A DNA stretch of 44,825 nt from Bacteroides sp. 51 (GTDB lineage: Bacteria > Bacteroidota > Bacteroidia > Bacteroidales > Bacteroidaceae), in contig NZ_QVMI01000040.1 in assembly GCF_010500965.1 (NCBI RefSeq), positions 1 through 44,825 of the forward strand, in the 5' to 3' direction. A program made the position numbers and the translations under genes. Within the stretch, counting starts at the first letter, position 1, and every line of letters begins with the position of its first letter. The notes under the pieces are model-generated. The model saw nothing but the letters and a program-made list of their open reading frames with translations, was not told the DNA's origin and made no database searches. Below are positions 27,906 through 36,198 of this stretch, piece by piece.

Positions 27906-28087
27906 ATTCATTTGCTTCGTCAAAATGACACAATTTATTCTTTTAATGGCATAATTTAGCGTTATTCAACACATTTTTATTGAAAATAACCGGTTGTAGG
28001 GGTGTGATTTTGTCGGGAGTGTATTTTTCCTCGCTTTAATTTCGCAATAAAGCATTCCGAATTAGAATAAATTCCTGATAAAAGTTG

Positions 28088-28095
28088 TATTTTTG
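28088..28095 (+). promoter_or_regulatory. -7 element of guaA
   Basis: TATTTTTG lies 28 bp before the guaA ATG. The 295-bp gap between the divergent kinase gene and guaA otherwise shows only AT-rich sequence. Confidence 0.5.
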
Positions 28096-28123
28096 TGAGC
28101 AAATTAAAACTCACCTTTATTTT

Positions 28124-29647
28124 ATGCAAGAAAAAATAATAATACTTGATTTTGGCTCGCAAACAACGCAGCTTATTGGACGCAGGGTTCGTGAATTGGA
28201 TACCTATTGTGAGATTGTGCCTTACAATAAGTTTCCATTTGGTGATCAGTCGGTTAAAGGAGTAATTCTTTCCGGTAGCCCATTCTCTGTATATGACGAT
28301 AAAGCGTTTAAGGTTGACTTGAGCGAGATCCGCGGAAAATACCCGATCCTGGGAATTTGTTATGGTGCGCAATACATTGCCTATACCAACGGAGGAAAAG
28401 TAGAATCTGCCGGAACCCGCGAATATGGCCGTGCTCATTTGGCGTCTTTCGAGGCCGATAATGTATTGTTTAAAGGTGTGAGAGGAAATTCGCAGGTATG
28501 GATGAGCCACGGTGATACGATCACAGCTATTCCGGAGAACTTTAAAACGATTGCTTCGACGGATAAGGTGGCTATTGCTGCTTATCAGATTGAAAACGAA
28601 AACGTTTGGGGCGTACAGTTCCATCCGGAGGTATTCCATAGTGAAGATGGTACTCAGATTCTGAGAAACTTTATAGCAGATATTTGTAAGTGCAGGCAAG
28701 ACTGGTCGCCAGCCTCATTTATTGAAAGTACTGTGGCTGAATTGAAAGCGCAGTTGGGCGATGATAAAGTGGTGCTGGCATTGAGCGGTGGGGTAGACTC
28801 ATCGGTGGTGGCTGTACTGTTGAACAAAGCAATTGGCAAGAATCTGACTTGTGTTTTTGTAGATCATGGTTTGTTGCGTAAGAATGAGTTCAATAACGTA
28901 TTGAATGATTACGAATGTCTTGGACTTAACGTGATCGGGGTAGACGCTAAAGAAAAGTTCTATAAAGAACTGGAAGGCGTTTCCGAACCTGAAAAGAAAC
29001 GTAAAGTTATTGGTAAGGGCTTTATTGATGTATTCGATGTAGAGGCTCATAAGCTGAAAGATGTAAAATGGTTGGCGCAAGGTACCATTTATCCGGATAT
29101 CATTGAATCGCTTTCTATTACAGGAACAGTGATTAAGAGCCACCACAATGTGGGAGGTTTGCCCGAGAAGATGAACCTGAAACTTTGTGAGCCATTGCGC
29201 TTGTTGTTTAAAGATGAGGTTCGCCGCGTAGGGCGCGAGTTGGGTATGCCGGAACATCTGATTACCCGTCACCCATTCCCAGGTCCGGGACTTGGTGTGC
29301 GTATTCTGGGTGATATCACGCCCGAGAAAGTTCGTGTATTGCAAGATGCCGATGATATCTTTATTCAGGGTTTGCGCGAATGGGGGCTGTATGATAAGGT
29401 ATGGCAGGCGGGTGTAATTCTGCTTCCTGTACAATCTGTAGGTGTTATGGGTGATGAACGTACGTACGAAAATGCTGTTGCTCTTCGTGCGGTTACTTCT
29501 ACCGATGCCATGACGGCCGACTGGGCGCATTTACCTTATGACTTCTTGGGTAAGGTTTCCAATGATATCATTAATAAAGTAAAAGGTGTAAACCGCGTAA
29601 CTTATGATATAAGTTCCAAACCCCCAGCGACCATAGAATGGGAGTGA
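28124..29647 (+). CDS. guaA: GMP synthase (glutamine-hydrolysing)
   Basis: Converts XMP to GMP using glutamine and ATP. The 507-residue protein has an N-terminal class I amidotransferase domain ([10 protein letters not shown] with nucleophile Cys79; [10 protein letters not shown] with the catalytic His and Glu). An ATP-pyrophosphatase domain follows with P-loop [11 protein letters not shown] near residue 222. The C-terminal dimerisation domain ends in [13 protein letters not shown], the family's standard terminus. ATG 28124 ([13 protein letters not shown]) is the conserved start; the in-frame Met at 28085 lies on top of the -7 element. Confidence 0.98.
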   Translation: MQEKIIILDFGSQTTQLIGRRVRELDTYCEIVPYNKFPFGDQSVKGVILSGSPFSVYDDKAFKVDLSEIRGKYPILGICYGAQYIAYTNGGKVESAGTREYGRAHLASFEADNVLFKGVRGNSQVWMSHGDTITAIPENFKTIASTDKVAIAAYQIENENVWGVQFHPEVFHSEDGTQILRNFIADICKCRQDWSPASFIESTVAELKAQLGDDKVVLALSGGVDSSVVAVLLNKAIGKNLTCVFVDHGLLRKNEFNNVLNDYECLGLNVIGVDAKEKFYKELEGVSEPEKKRKVIGKGFIDVFDVEAHKLKDVKWLAQGTIYPDIIESLSITGTVIKSHHNVGGLPEKMNLKLCEPLRLLFKDEVRRVGRELGMPEHLITRHPFPGPGLGVRILGDITPEKVRVLQDADDIFIQGLREWGLYDKVWQAGVILLPVQSVGVMGDERTYENAVALRAVTSTDAMTADWAHLPYDFLGKVSNDIINKVKGVNRVTYDISSKPPATIEWE

Positions 29648-29676
29648 GAAAAAACCTTTTCTAAGTAATATAGAAG

Positions 29677-29704
29677 TAGCCTCAACCGTAAAAAGTTGGG
29701 GCTA
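29677..29704. terminator. Hairpin between guaA and the convergent secreted-protein gene
   Basis: TAGCCTCAAC (29677-29686) pairs with GTTGGGGCTA (29695-29704), with one G-U, around CGTAAAAA. It ends in a short T-rich tract. It overlaps the stop codon of the opposing gene. Confidence 0.6.
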
Positions 29705-30619
29705 TTTCATTTCTATAATTTTGCCGTCTTCTAAAATGGTGTATCTTCTTGTTCCACCGCTTCCTGTGGTGTCTTTTTTATCCCAGGTTGTTGTTACTAT
29801 AATATTATAATCTGCATCTATGTCAAAAGAGGTGGACTCACGGTTGTTGAAATCCTCATACCATTCTCCTGCTACATATAAGTTTGATACTATTTTGTTG
29901 TTCTTTATACTTAAAAGATAGTATCTCTCCGGGAAATCTCCACAGCCCATGTTTACCAACATAAGTTGTACGTCTTTTGAGGTGGATAGTGGGGTGTATT
30001 GTATAAAGTAATCGTTGCAACCCCAGTTTTCAAGCCCTTCTATAAATGGGTTATTGTCTAATTCTATTTCTGCACATCCCCTGTATGTTTTATCATCTTT
30101 GCATAGGTAAACGTTGTACAAGCTGAGCGACTCCACTAGTCCATAGTTTTGTTCCAGGTTGTTCAGGCCCAGGTAGCTTATTGTTCCAAAAACGCGGCTG
30201 TCGGGACTTTTAAACATCATGTAGAATGTAGGGTTTATGTCGGATTCGCTGATGTAAATATCTATACTAAACATCTCTTTTGTGTCGCTTCCCATGTCGT
30301 TGAAAATCAACTTCTTGTCGTTTATGAATGCTTGCCAGAAGGGTTCGTAGCCTTCCATGTTAAAGTATAGATTATTTTTGAATAAAGACGAAAGAAAGTC
30401 TTTTCCCAGTAGTAGGTCTACTTGTTCTATATCTTTTATTGATTTCCACTTCAGATGATTGTCTTCGAGAACCTTCAAACTACTCTTGCTGTCGTTTAAA
30501 GCTCCTACGGAAATGCTTATTTTCTGGCTGTTGGTGTCAATGAATATTTCTTGCGCATTTATCACTACCAATGGTGATGTCATTGCGAGCAGGAGTAAAA
30601 TGGTTACCGCAGTTTTCAT
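29702..30619 (-). CDS. Secreted protein of unknown function with a GYEPFW motif
   Basis: A 305-residue protein with a signal peptide (MKTAVTILLLLAMTSPLVVINAQ). I do not recognise a named family. NMEGYEPFWQAFINDKKLIF (about 95-115) resembles the 'GTEPFW' motif of small envelope proteins that bind at or near the membrane. The rest alternates short beta segments and acidic loops. A Cys pair (YLCKDD and YRGCAE) and two later Cys (NWGCNDYF, NMGCGDFP) suggest disulfides in the periplasm. The C-terminus ends in a run YTILEDGKIIEMK. It is monocistronic, convergent with guaA, with a long structured gap upstream. Confidence 0.6.
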   Translation of the reverse strand: MKTAVTILLLLAMTSPLVVINAQEIFIDTNSQKISISVGALNDSKSSLKVLEDNHLKWKSIKDIEQVDLLLGKDFLSSLFKNNLYFNMEGYEPFWQAFINDKKLIFNDMGSDTKEMFSIDIYISESDINPTFYMMFKSPDSRVFGTISYLGLNNLEQNYGLVESLSLYNVYLCKDDKTYRGCAEIELDNNPFIEGLENWGCNDYFIQYTPLSTSKDVQLMLVNMGCGDFPERYYLLSIKNNKIVSNLYVAGEWYEDFNNRESTSFDIDADYNIIVTTTWDKKDTTGSGGTRRYTILEDGKIIEMK

Positions 30620-31045
30620 GTTCTAATGTGTGTTGTTTGGGCATGGCTGTCAATGCAATAATAGGAATCTCTGCGCAAAAATACTAAATATCAGGAAAAT
30701 GAGCACCATGGTTTGCTGAAATTGTCTTTTCTAAAAACATCATGAGTTATGTGGGATGATACTGACGAGAGAATGAAACCCTATAAAAGTGAAGCGCTCC
30801 AAACACTTGAGCCGTGTACTGTTTACAGTCAAACGTTCGGGTGTTTACACTTGAGTCGTGTGCTGTTTCCAACGAGCGGCTCAAGTGTAGATATCCGAAC
30901 GCTAAAGCGCTTTCAACATCAGTGATATACTACAAAAATATGCCTAAAACCGATTTTTAACATCTTATTGAAGACTTTTATAAAATACGCGTGTAAGTAA
31001 AATCGGCGAAATGCAATCTTTTTGTACGGTTCCTGAGTTATTTTC
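30620..31045. other. 426-bp gap holding structured repeat DNA
   Basis: No gene is seen. ACACTTGAGCCGTGTACTGTTT (30803-30824) recurs at 30847-30868 with two mismatches. GGCTCAAGTGT (30878-30888) is the exact complement of the start of the first unit. CGTTCGG and CCGAACG, and GCGCT/AGCGC pairs, bracket the set. The remaining sequence, toward creD, is AT-rich with no clear signal. Confidence 0.6.
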
Positions 31046-32404
31046 TTAATTGGCGCTAAACCAGTCTATCTTCTTAGAGAAATACATAAGTATGGCCAGG
31101 ATAACGAACAATCCCAGACTGCCGGCCAGCAATGCCAGTGTTTCCAGTTGGATGAGCACGTATATATAAGTATAGAGTGCCAGCAGCAATCCACTCATAA
31201 TGAGTGCCGGTTTGGTCTTTTTCATGATGCCGCGCATGTATAAACCAATCAATCCTACGGTCAATGCCGCTGCTATAATATATGCCAGTGTAAAACTCAT
31301 CTGCTCCGACATGGAAAGCAGCAAGCTGTAGAACAGGCAGAGTCCTAGTCCTATAAGCAGATATTGAAGGACGTGGATACGTTTTTTGTCTATCGTTTCT
31401 ACAAAGAAAATAACCACGAAAGTCAATAAAATAATTAATACCGCATACTTGGCAGTCCGCATGGATTGTTGGTACTGTTCCACCGGCATCCGGAGGTTAA
31501 CCCCGAACCGGGACTCCTTGATGTCACTGGCGTTACTGAAATTCATAGCTGTTTGCGGATAACTGCGATTCAGGTTCAATACCTGCCATTTGGCCGTGAA
31601 ACCTTCTTCTGTAACATCGTGCGATTCGGGGAGATAACTGCCATCGAAACTCGGTGTTCCCCAATCTGCCTGCAAATTGATCTTGGTCGTTTTTCCTACC
31701 GGGATGAAGAACATAGATTGTGACCCTTTTAACTTGAGGTTGATTTCGTAAGGTATCGTTTGTTCTTTCAGTTCGGGAACGTCAATGATTTTGCTGACAC
31801 CCGAATAGCCTATTTCTTTGCCGTTCATGCCCGACTCAAAGTCGTAAATCGAGTCGCCTAGCTTAATCTGTATCTGTTCGCTTATTCCTCTCATATCGGC
31901 CACTCCCAGGCAGAGCGTTACGTTTTCAAAGCAAATCTTTTCCATGTCGATGCCCCTCTTATTCAGTTCCTCGGGACTGAATGTTCCCTTAAGCGTCAGC
32001 GCCGATTGGTAAACATTTACCTCATAGATGCCTCTTCTTCGAATTTCGGTGAAGAGGTTTCCGTCAATCGTTAGCTCATCGGGTAGGAGCGTTAGGTTCT
32101 TGGTTTCGGTAGAAATGTTTTTCTTGCCATCAACCATTGATTCATGGGTTATTATGTAGTCAAAGTTAAGGTAAGGTCCGATAATTGTTTGCCGGCCACT
32201 CCATTTCTGGCTCACTTCGCCCACTGCTTCATTTTCCGTGTAATCTCTTTCACGGATCAGGTCTTCTATCATATTCATGGGGATGAGTAACAATAGAACT
32301 AAAAAACCGATAGTAACCGCTTTAAGCGTTTTTGCGTTGCGCTGAAAGAAACCGGGTTTCTTCTCATTAGGGTAATTGTTTGAGTAATCGCTTAGATTTT
32401 CCAT
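31046..32404 (-). CDS. creD: Cell envelope integrity protein CreD
   Basis: A 452-residue inner-membrane protein. One N-terminal helix (AVTIGFLVLLLLIPMNMIEDLI) follows a short charged segment. A large periplasmic domain comes next (WSGRQTIIGPYLNFDYI, LPDELTIDGNLFTEIRRRGIYEVNVYQSALTLKGTF, FSNASDIKESRFGVNLRMPVEQYQQSMRTAKY). About five C-terminal helices end the protein. This is the CreD layout; in E. coli CreD belongs to the CreBC regulon and affects colicin resistance and envelope stability. Here there is no CreBC: it is the last gene of an operon with a winged-helix regulator, a pairing common in Bacteroidetes, so control is probably by that regulator. Confidence 0.93.
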   Translation of the reverse strand: MENLSDYSNNYPNEKKPGFFQRNAKTLKAVTIGFLVLLLLIPMNMIEDLIRERDYTENEAVGEVSQKWSGRQTIIGPYLNFDYIITHESMVDGKKNISTETKNLTLLPDELTIDGNLFTEIRRRGIYEVNVYQSALTLKGTFSPEELNKRGIDMEKICFENVTLCLGVADMRGISEQIQIKLGDSIYDFESGMNGKEIGYSGVSKIIDVPELKEQTIPYEINLKLKGSQSMFFIPVGKTTKINLQADWGTPSFDGSYLPESHDVTEEGFTAKWQVLNLNRSYPQTAMNFSNASDIKESRFGVNLRMPVEQYQQSMRTAKYAVLIILLTFVVIFFVETIDKKRIHVLQYLLIGLGLCLFYSLLLSMSEQMSFTLAYIIAAALTVGLIGLYMRGIMKKTKPALIMSGLLLALYTYIYVLIQLETLALLAGSLGLFVILAILMYFSKKIDWFSAN

Positions 32405-32443
32405 ACGTTTGAATTATAAGAGTTGATGAATAATTGTGTCGCA

Positions 32444-32743
32444 TTAAAAATCGGATTTCAGAAAGCTTTCCAGGGCAAGTATATGCTCTTTGAATGCTTC
32501 TTTCCCTTTTTTAGTAGCTTTATAGATTGTTTTAGGCTTGCGCCCCACGAAGGTTTTCTTACATGAAATGTATCTCAATTCTTCCAATGCACGCGAGTGG
32601 CTGGCCAGATTCCCGTCTGTCAATGATAGTTGCTCTTTCAGTGTGTTGAAGTCGACTTCGTCATTAACCACAAGAATAGCCATGATGCCCAGGCGTACTT
32701 TGTTTTCGAATGCCCTGTTGATATGGTGAAAGTCTTCCAGCAT
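32444..32743 (-). CDS. Winged-helix transcriptional regulator (PF13601-type)
   Basis: A 99-residue winged-helix DNA-binding protein. Helix-turn-helix region: NKVRLGIMAILVVNDEVDFNTLKEQLSLTDGNLASHSRALEELRYISCKK, then a basic wing (FVGRKPKTIYKATKKGKEAF). It lies directly after the 210-residue membrane-protein gene (start adjacent to that stop) and 39 bp before creD. Likely regulates its own operon. Confidence 0.88.
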   Translation of the reverse strand: MLEDFHHINRAFENKVRLGIMAILVVNDEVDFNTLKEQLSLTDGNLASHSRALEELRYISCKKTFVGRKPKTIYKATKKGKEAFKEHILALESFLKSDF

Positions 32744-33376
32744 CTATTTATTCCTTTCATACAAAAAATAAAATAAAATACCGTAAATGATGTGCAATAC
32801 GCCAAATCCTAAGGTCCAGAACAGCAAGCCGTGCCCTTCAAAGAAGCAATCTAAAAGACCTAAAACAACGAAGGCATAGCCTAGCCATCCGATATTGGAG
32901 AATGTGTATTTGGAAACATTTACTAAAGTCATACCATAAAATAACAGCATGACACTTGATGTTAATCCGTAATGACCATGATACAGTAAAGCTATACAGA
33001 ATAATCCGCCGGTTAACAATGGAATAGAAAAGTTCCAAATTAATCTGTAAGTAAGTTTATTGAATAGTTTCTGCTTTGATTTTCTGGCTTTGTAATATGA
33101 AATAGTAAAGGCGGTAATGATCGATGCTATTAATACCCCTGTTGCCAGAATTACGATAACTCTTAATCTTATAGGAGTTGTTACGTTTAAAACCTGAGAG
33201 TAATTGTTTGTGGTAATGTCTTGCAGGCCAAGTATATGTACTGCCAGCCAAGAGCCGATTAATGAATATGCCCCGACAAGAACTCCTGTCAAACCACTGA
33301 GAGATACGAATTTGGAAGAACGTTCCATTAATTCTTTGATCTCATTTACTGATTGTATTGCTTTTGTTTTATCCAT
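32744..33376 (-). CDS. Multi-pass membrane protein, first gene of the creD operon
   Basis: A 210-residue inner-membrane protein with about six hydrophobic segments (FVSLSGLTGVLVGAYSLIGSWLAVHI, VIVILATGVLIASIITAFTI, LIWNFSIPLLTGGLFCIALL, SSVMLLFYGMTLVNV and two more). A short charged N-terminus (KTKAIQSVNEIKELMERSSKF) could be a coiled or docking helix. No family name is recognised. It is first in an operon with the winged-helix regulator and creD, suggesting a sensor or partner in envelope stress control. Confidence 0.75.
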   Translation of the reverse strand: MDKTKAIQSVNEIKELMERSSKFVSLSGLTGVLVGAYSLIGSWLAVHILGLQDITTNNYSQVLNVTTPIRLRVIVILATGVLIASIITAFTISYYKARKSKQKLFNKLTYRLIWNFSIPLLTGGLFCIALLYHGHYGLTSSVMLLFYGMTLVNVSKYTFSNIGWLGYAFVVLGLLDCFFEGHGLLFWTLGFGVLHIIYGILFYFLYERNK

Positions 33377-33396
33377 ATTAAAAGTACTTTGTATTG

Positions 33397-33426
33397 CAAA
33401 GTTAATTAAGGAAATCTAATAACAAA
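33397..33426 (-). promoter_or_regulatory. Promoter of the creD operon
   Basis: On the minus strand TTTG (33423-33426), an 18-bp spacer and TAACTTTG (33397-33404) form a good Bacteroidetes promoter. It lies 21 bp before the membrane-protein start codon. Confidence 0.75.
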
Positions 33427-33541
33427 TAGTAGGTGCTGATATTTAAGTATTTTTGGGAATTTCAGTTTGCTGTTTCATTCTTATACTAAAGTATGGTAGG
33501 AGGTCCGGAATAGTGTTTTCTTCTCTGTTTAATAGAGTTAT

Positions 33542-33591
33542 GTTATCGTTATCACTAAGAGATCTATTGATTATCTCTTAATGATAATAAC
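33542..33591. repeat. Imperfect hairpin in the gap upstream of the creD operon
   Basis: TAAGAGAT (33556-33563) and ATCTCTTA (33573-33580) pair around CTATTGATT. The pairing extends outward through TTATCA/TGATAA to GTTAT/AATAAC with small mismatches. No T run follows on either strand, so it is not a simple terminator. Confidence 0.5.
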
Positions 33592-33592
33592 A

Positions 33593-33650
33593 ACTAGATG
33601 TACAACTAGTAGTTGACTAGATGTACATGTGGTTACTAACTAGATGTACA
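33593..33650. repeat. Three 12-bp direct repeats with exact 23-bp period
   Basis: ACTAGATGTACA occurs at 33593-33604, 33616-33627 and 33639-33650, identical each time and exactly 23 bp apart. The third copy extends to the palindrome AGATGTACATCT. It lies about 170 bp upstream of the -33 element of the creD operon and beyond the Crp-type gene end. The two-helical-turn spacing suggests cooperative protein binding on one face of the DNA. Confidence 0.7.
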
Positions 33651-33706
33651 TCTGGTTATTTGCAGGATTAAGACTTATGCTTATAATGTATCAGGATGTA
33701 ATGTAA

Positions 33707-33741
33707 AAGGTCTAATCTAACAACGTGTTAGACTAGACCTT
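33707..33741 (-). terminator. Terminator of the Crp/Fnr-type regulator gene
   Basis: The 15-bp arms at 33707-33721 and 33727-33741 differ by one base around the loop AACGT. On the minus strand it follows the regulator stop by about 30 bp and runs into TTTT. Confidence 0.75.
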
Positions 33742-33770
33742 CAATTGTGTTTCTTTCTAATGAAAGAGTG

Positions 33771-34439
33771 TTATTCTGGAATGAGCTTGCTAATTTCGGG
33801 TATATAAATGATTTTGCGTCTTAATTCAATTAATCCTTGCTCCTGAAGATCATTGAGTACCCTTGAAACATTCAGGCGCGTATCATCAAGAATCTCGGCC
33901 AGATCCTCCATTTTGATGACAATCGTTTTTTCCCCTTCCAGTCTTTCGGCATACATAAGTATGAAATGTATCACTTTGTTTTGGGTACCGCTTGACGGAG
34001 TTTTCCATAAACGGCTATAGATAGATTGTGCACGGTTGCTTACGCTGTTTACATAGTTCAGACGGAAAACATCATATTTGAGTAGTTCCTTTAGTACGAG
34101 CATTTTGTCTACCGTCATAACGCTAACCTCTGTTTTAGCTACGTAGGTTGATTTAAAATGGGGATTCATGCCAAATAAAGCCTCCGGCTCTATCAGGTAG
34201 GGAGTCTTAATCGTTTCGATATATGTAAAGAGCTGGCTGGCTGGAGTTGTCTGTGCGTCAACTTCACCCTTCAAAAGAAAGATGAGTTCTTTGCATGCTG
34301 TATCACTTTTTGCGATGATGTCTTCTGCTTTATACTTGATAAAATGTAGCTTTACTCTTCCCAATATATTGGTGAAATCTTCCTGCGAAAGTCCTTGAAA
34401 TAGCGGAAGTTTGAGTAAAGTGTTGAACATGGTGCTCAT
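33771..34439 (-). CDS. Crp/Fnr family transcriptional regulator
   Basis: A 222-residue regulator. The cyclic-nucleotide-binding-like beta-roll at the N-terminus (LPLFQGLSQEDFTNILGRVKLHFIKYKAEDIIAKSD) is joined by a dimer helix to a HTH (KMEDLAEILDDTRLNVSRVLNDLQEQGLIELRRKIIYI). The roll lacks the RxxxP-type cAMP phosphate pocket as far as I can see, and there is no Fnr Cys cluster, so its ligand is unknown. It is monocistronic. Upstream, TAAATTTG (34466-34473, minus strand) is a possible -7, and AACAC-AGGA-GTGTT (34482-34495) is a possible operator, perhaps for itself. Confidence 0.9.
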   Translation of the reverse strand: MSTMFNTLLKLPLFQGLSQEDFTNILGRVKLHFIKYKAEDIIAKSDTACKELIFLLKGEVDAQTTPASQLFTYIETIKTPYLIEPEALFGMNPHFKSTYVAKTEVSVMTVDKMLVLKELLKYDVFRLNYVNSVSNRAQSIYSRLWKTPSSGTQNKVIHFILMYAERLEGEKTIVIKMEDLAEILDDTRLNVSRVLNDLQEQGLIELRRKIIYIPEISKLIPE

Positions 34440-34465
34440 AAATGTATCCCTTGTTGGTTTAATAA

Positions 34466-34495
34466 CAAATTTACGAACAATAACACAGGAGTGTT
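34466..34495 (-). promoter_or_regulatory. Possible promoter and operator of the Crp/Fnr-type gene
   Basis: Minus-strand TAAATTTG fits the -7 consensus 27 bp before the start codon. The inverted repeat AACAC/GTGTT lies just upstream, where an activator or repressor dimer would bind. Confidence 0.4.
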
Positions 34496-34588
34496 GTAAT
34501 AATCTCTTTCTTTTTGTTTTTTTTATTATTTCTTAAATTAGTGATGGAGTTTTAGGGGACTATTTAAATAAAATGCATAAAAATGAAC

Positions 34589-34624
34589 TATATTTGCAGA
34601 AGTAATTTTAGAACAGAAAGGAGG
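34589..34624 (+). promoter_or_regulatory. -7 element and strong Shine-Dalgarno of the MarC gene
   Basis: TATATTTG (34589-34596) fits TAnnTTTG. AAAGGAGG (34617-34624) sits 4 bp before the ATG; such a full SD is uncommon in Bacteroidetes. Confidence 0.5.
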
Positions 34625-34628
34625 AACC

Positions 34629-35228
34629 ATGTTTTCGAGCTTTAATTTTCAGGAAATGATCAGTGCGTTTATCGTACTTTTTGCTGTGATAGATATTATT
34701 GGTTCTATTCCAATTATCATAAACCTGAAAGAACGGGGACAAAGCGTAAATGCACTGAAAGCAACGCTTATCTCTTTTGCCTTAATGCTGGGCTTCTTCT
34801 ATGCAGGAGATATGATGTTGAAGCTGTTTCATGTAGATATCGAGTCTTTTGCTGTAGCCGGTGCTATTGTCATTTTCCTGATGGCATTGGAAATGCTGCT
34901 CGACGTTGAGATATTTAAGAACCAGGGACCCATAAAATCTGCAACTTTGGTTCCTCTCGTATTCCCTTTGCTGGCTGGTGCCGGCTCTTTTACTACGCTA
35001 TTATCGCTGCGTGCGGAATATGCCAGCATAAACATACTCATTGCCCTTACGCTCAATATGATCTGGGTGTATTTCGTGGTAAGCATGACCGATAAAGTAG
35101 AACGTTTCCTCGGTCGGGGAGGAATCTATCTGATCCGTAAGTTCTTTGGGATCATCCTTATCGCGATTGCAGTTAAACTCTTTATGTCGAATATAACGCT
35201 GATGATTGATGCTTTGCAGAAGCAATGA
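34629..35228 (+). CDS. MarC family integral membrane protein
   Basis: A 199-residue inner-membrane protein with six predicted helices (FIVLFAVIDIIGSIPIIINL, LISFALMLGFFYAGDMML, AVAGAIVIFLMALEML, LVPLVFPLLAGAGSFTTLLSL, ILIALTLNMIWVYFVVSM, GGIYLIRKFFGIILIAIAVKLF). DIIGSIPI and LVPLVFPLLAGAGS are MarC/YhcE-type signatures. The function is not firmly established in this family. It is divergent from the Crp/Fnr-type gene. Confidence 0.92.
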   Translation: MFSSFNFQEMISAFIVLFAVIDIIGSIPIIINLKERGQSVNALKATLISFALMLGFFYAGDMMLKLFHVDIESFAVAGAIVIFLMALEMLLDVEIFKNQGPIKSATLVPLVFPLLAGAGSFTTLLSLRAEYASINILIALTLNMIWVYFVVSMTDKVERFLGRGGIYLIRKFFGIILIAIAVKLFMSNITLMIDALQKQ

Positions 35229-35264
35229 CTTGTCTATTATAAGGATGTGAGTTGAAGGTTTTTT

Positions 35265-35346
35265 AAACCGCAGAGTTACGCGGAGTTACGCAAAGGAACA
35301 AATTGTAGTTTAAAACTCTGCGTTAATCTGCGTAACTCTGCGGTTT
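35265..35346. repeat. Interspersed inverted repeat (CGCAGAGTTACGC type)
   Basis: Arms at 35265-35295 and 35316-35346 are complementary over 31 bp with about four mismatches. They are built from CGCAGAGTTACGC-like units, a pattern seen as interspersed repeats in many genomes. The right arm contains the end of the rhomboid gene. It lies between convergent genes. Confidence 0.8.
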
Positions 35347-35997
35347 ATCATCATTGTTATCTTTGCTTTCCTCATCCTCCATCTCTTCTTCTGTCTCTTC
35401 TTCCTCTTCATCCACAAAAGCTTCAGGTTTCTGCGGACCATATTCCCGGAAAGCAAAAGCACACAGCACACCTGTTATTGCTCCGCTGAGATGCCCTTCC
35501 CATGAAGTTGTTTCTTTTGCAAAGAAAGGTAGCATATTCCAGATTAAGCCCCCGTATACAAAGGTGACGAGCAGAGATATGGCAATAAGAGGGATATGCT
35601 TTCTTAATAATCCACTGAAAAAGAGGAAAAAGGCCAGGCCATAGATCACTCCGCTTGCTCCGATATGCCATCCGGGTTTTCCGATGGCAAAAGTCAACGC
35701 GCCACATCCTATCCAGATGATGAAGAAGATATATGGAGCAATGCTCCTGTAGAAGTAAAACAGGCACCAGGAGAGGAAGAATAACGGTATGGTGTTGGCG
35801 AATAAATGGCGGAACCCACTATGTACCAAAGGATGGGCAAATATGCCGAATACTCCTTTCTGTTGGAGTGGGTATACTCCCAGGTGAGTAAAGTCCCAAT
35901 CCATTCCGATTTCCAGTATTTTTATCATGTATAGAACGAAAATCAGGAACAAAGGAATAACCATTGCAACCAGAATTCGTCGGATATCATGCTTCAT
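35323..35997 (-). CDS. Rhomboid family intramembrane serine protease
   Basis: A 224-residue six-helix membrane protease. HPLVHSGFRHLFANTIPL (55-72) is the helix-2 signature, GASGVIYG holds nucleophile Ser115, and EGHLSGAITG holds His169 of the catalytic dyad. After residue 190 comes a cytoplasmic acidic tail (DEEEEETEEEMEDEESKDNN). The last residues KPQSYAD and the stop are encoded by the right arm of the flanking inverted repeat. Substrates are unknown. Confidence 0.93.
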   Translation of the reverse strand: MKHDIRRILVAMVIPLFLIFVLYMIKILEIGMDWDFTHLGVYPLQQKGVFGIFAHPLVHSGFRHLFANTIPLFFLSWCLFYFYRSIAPYIFFIIWIGCGALTFAIGKPGWHIGASGVIYGLAFFLFFSGLLRKHIPLIAISLLVTFVYGGLIWNMLPFFAKETTSWEGHLSGAITGVLCAFAFREYGPQKPEAFVDEEEEETEEEMEDEESKDNNDDKPQSYAD

Positions 35998-36105
35998 ATT
36001 TCTCTATTATTTCGTTTATTTTGGCGTATTCTACGCATTTTTCTGATTTGTTTTGCAATGCTACAAAGAAAAGGAATAAAAAAGAAAAATAAAGTATCTT
36101 TTTAT

Positions 36106-36135
36106 TTTGCTTTCCTGTCATATTTCGTATTTTTG
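36106..36135 (+). promoter_or_regulatory. Promoter of the glycogen cluster
   Basis: TTTG (36106-36109), an 18-bp spacer and TATTTTTG (36128-36135). Transcription would start near 36142, at a small hairpin CCCATAA-ACAG-TTATGGG (36141-36158) forming the 5' end of the mRNA. Confidence 0.75.
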
Positions 36136-36198
36136 GGAATCCCATAAACAGTTATGGGGACATTTAGATATAAATTAACCTTTAATGAAAGCACAACT

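Noticed and set aside
28799-29530. 243-residue minus-strand open frame within guaA
   Set aside because: Antisense to the conserved ATP-pyrophosphatase domain, no family features.
33593-33650. CRISPR array
   Set aside because: Repeats are 12 bp, spacers 11 bp, only three units and no cas genes.
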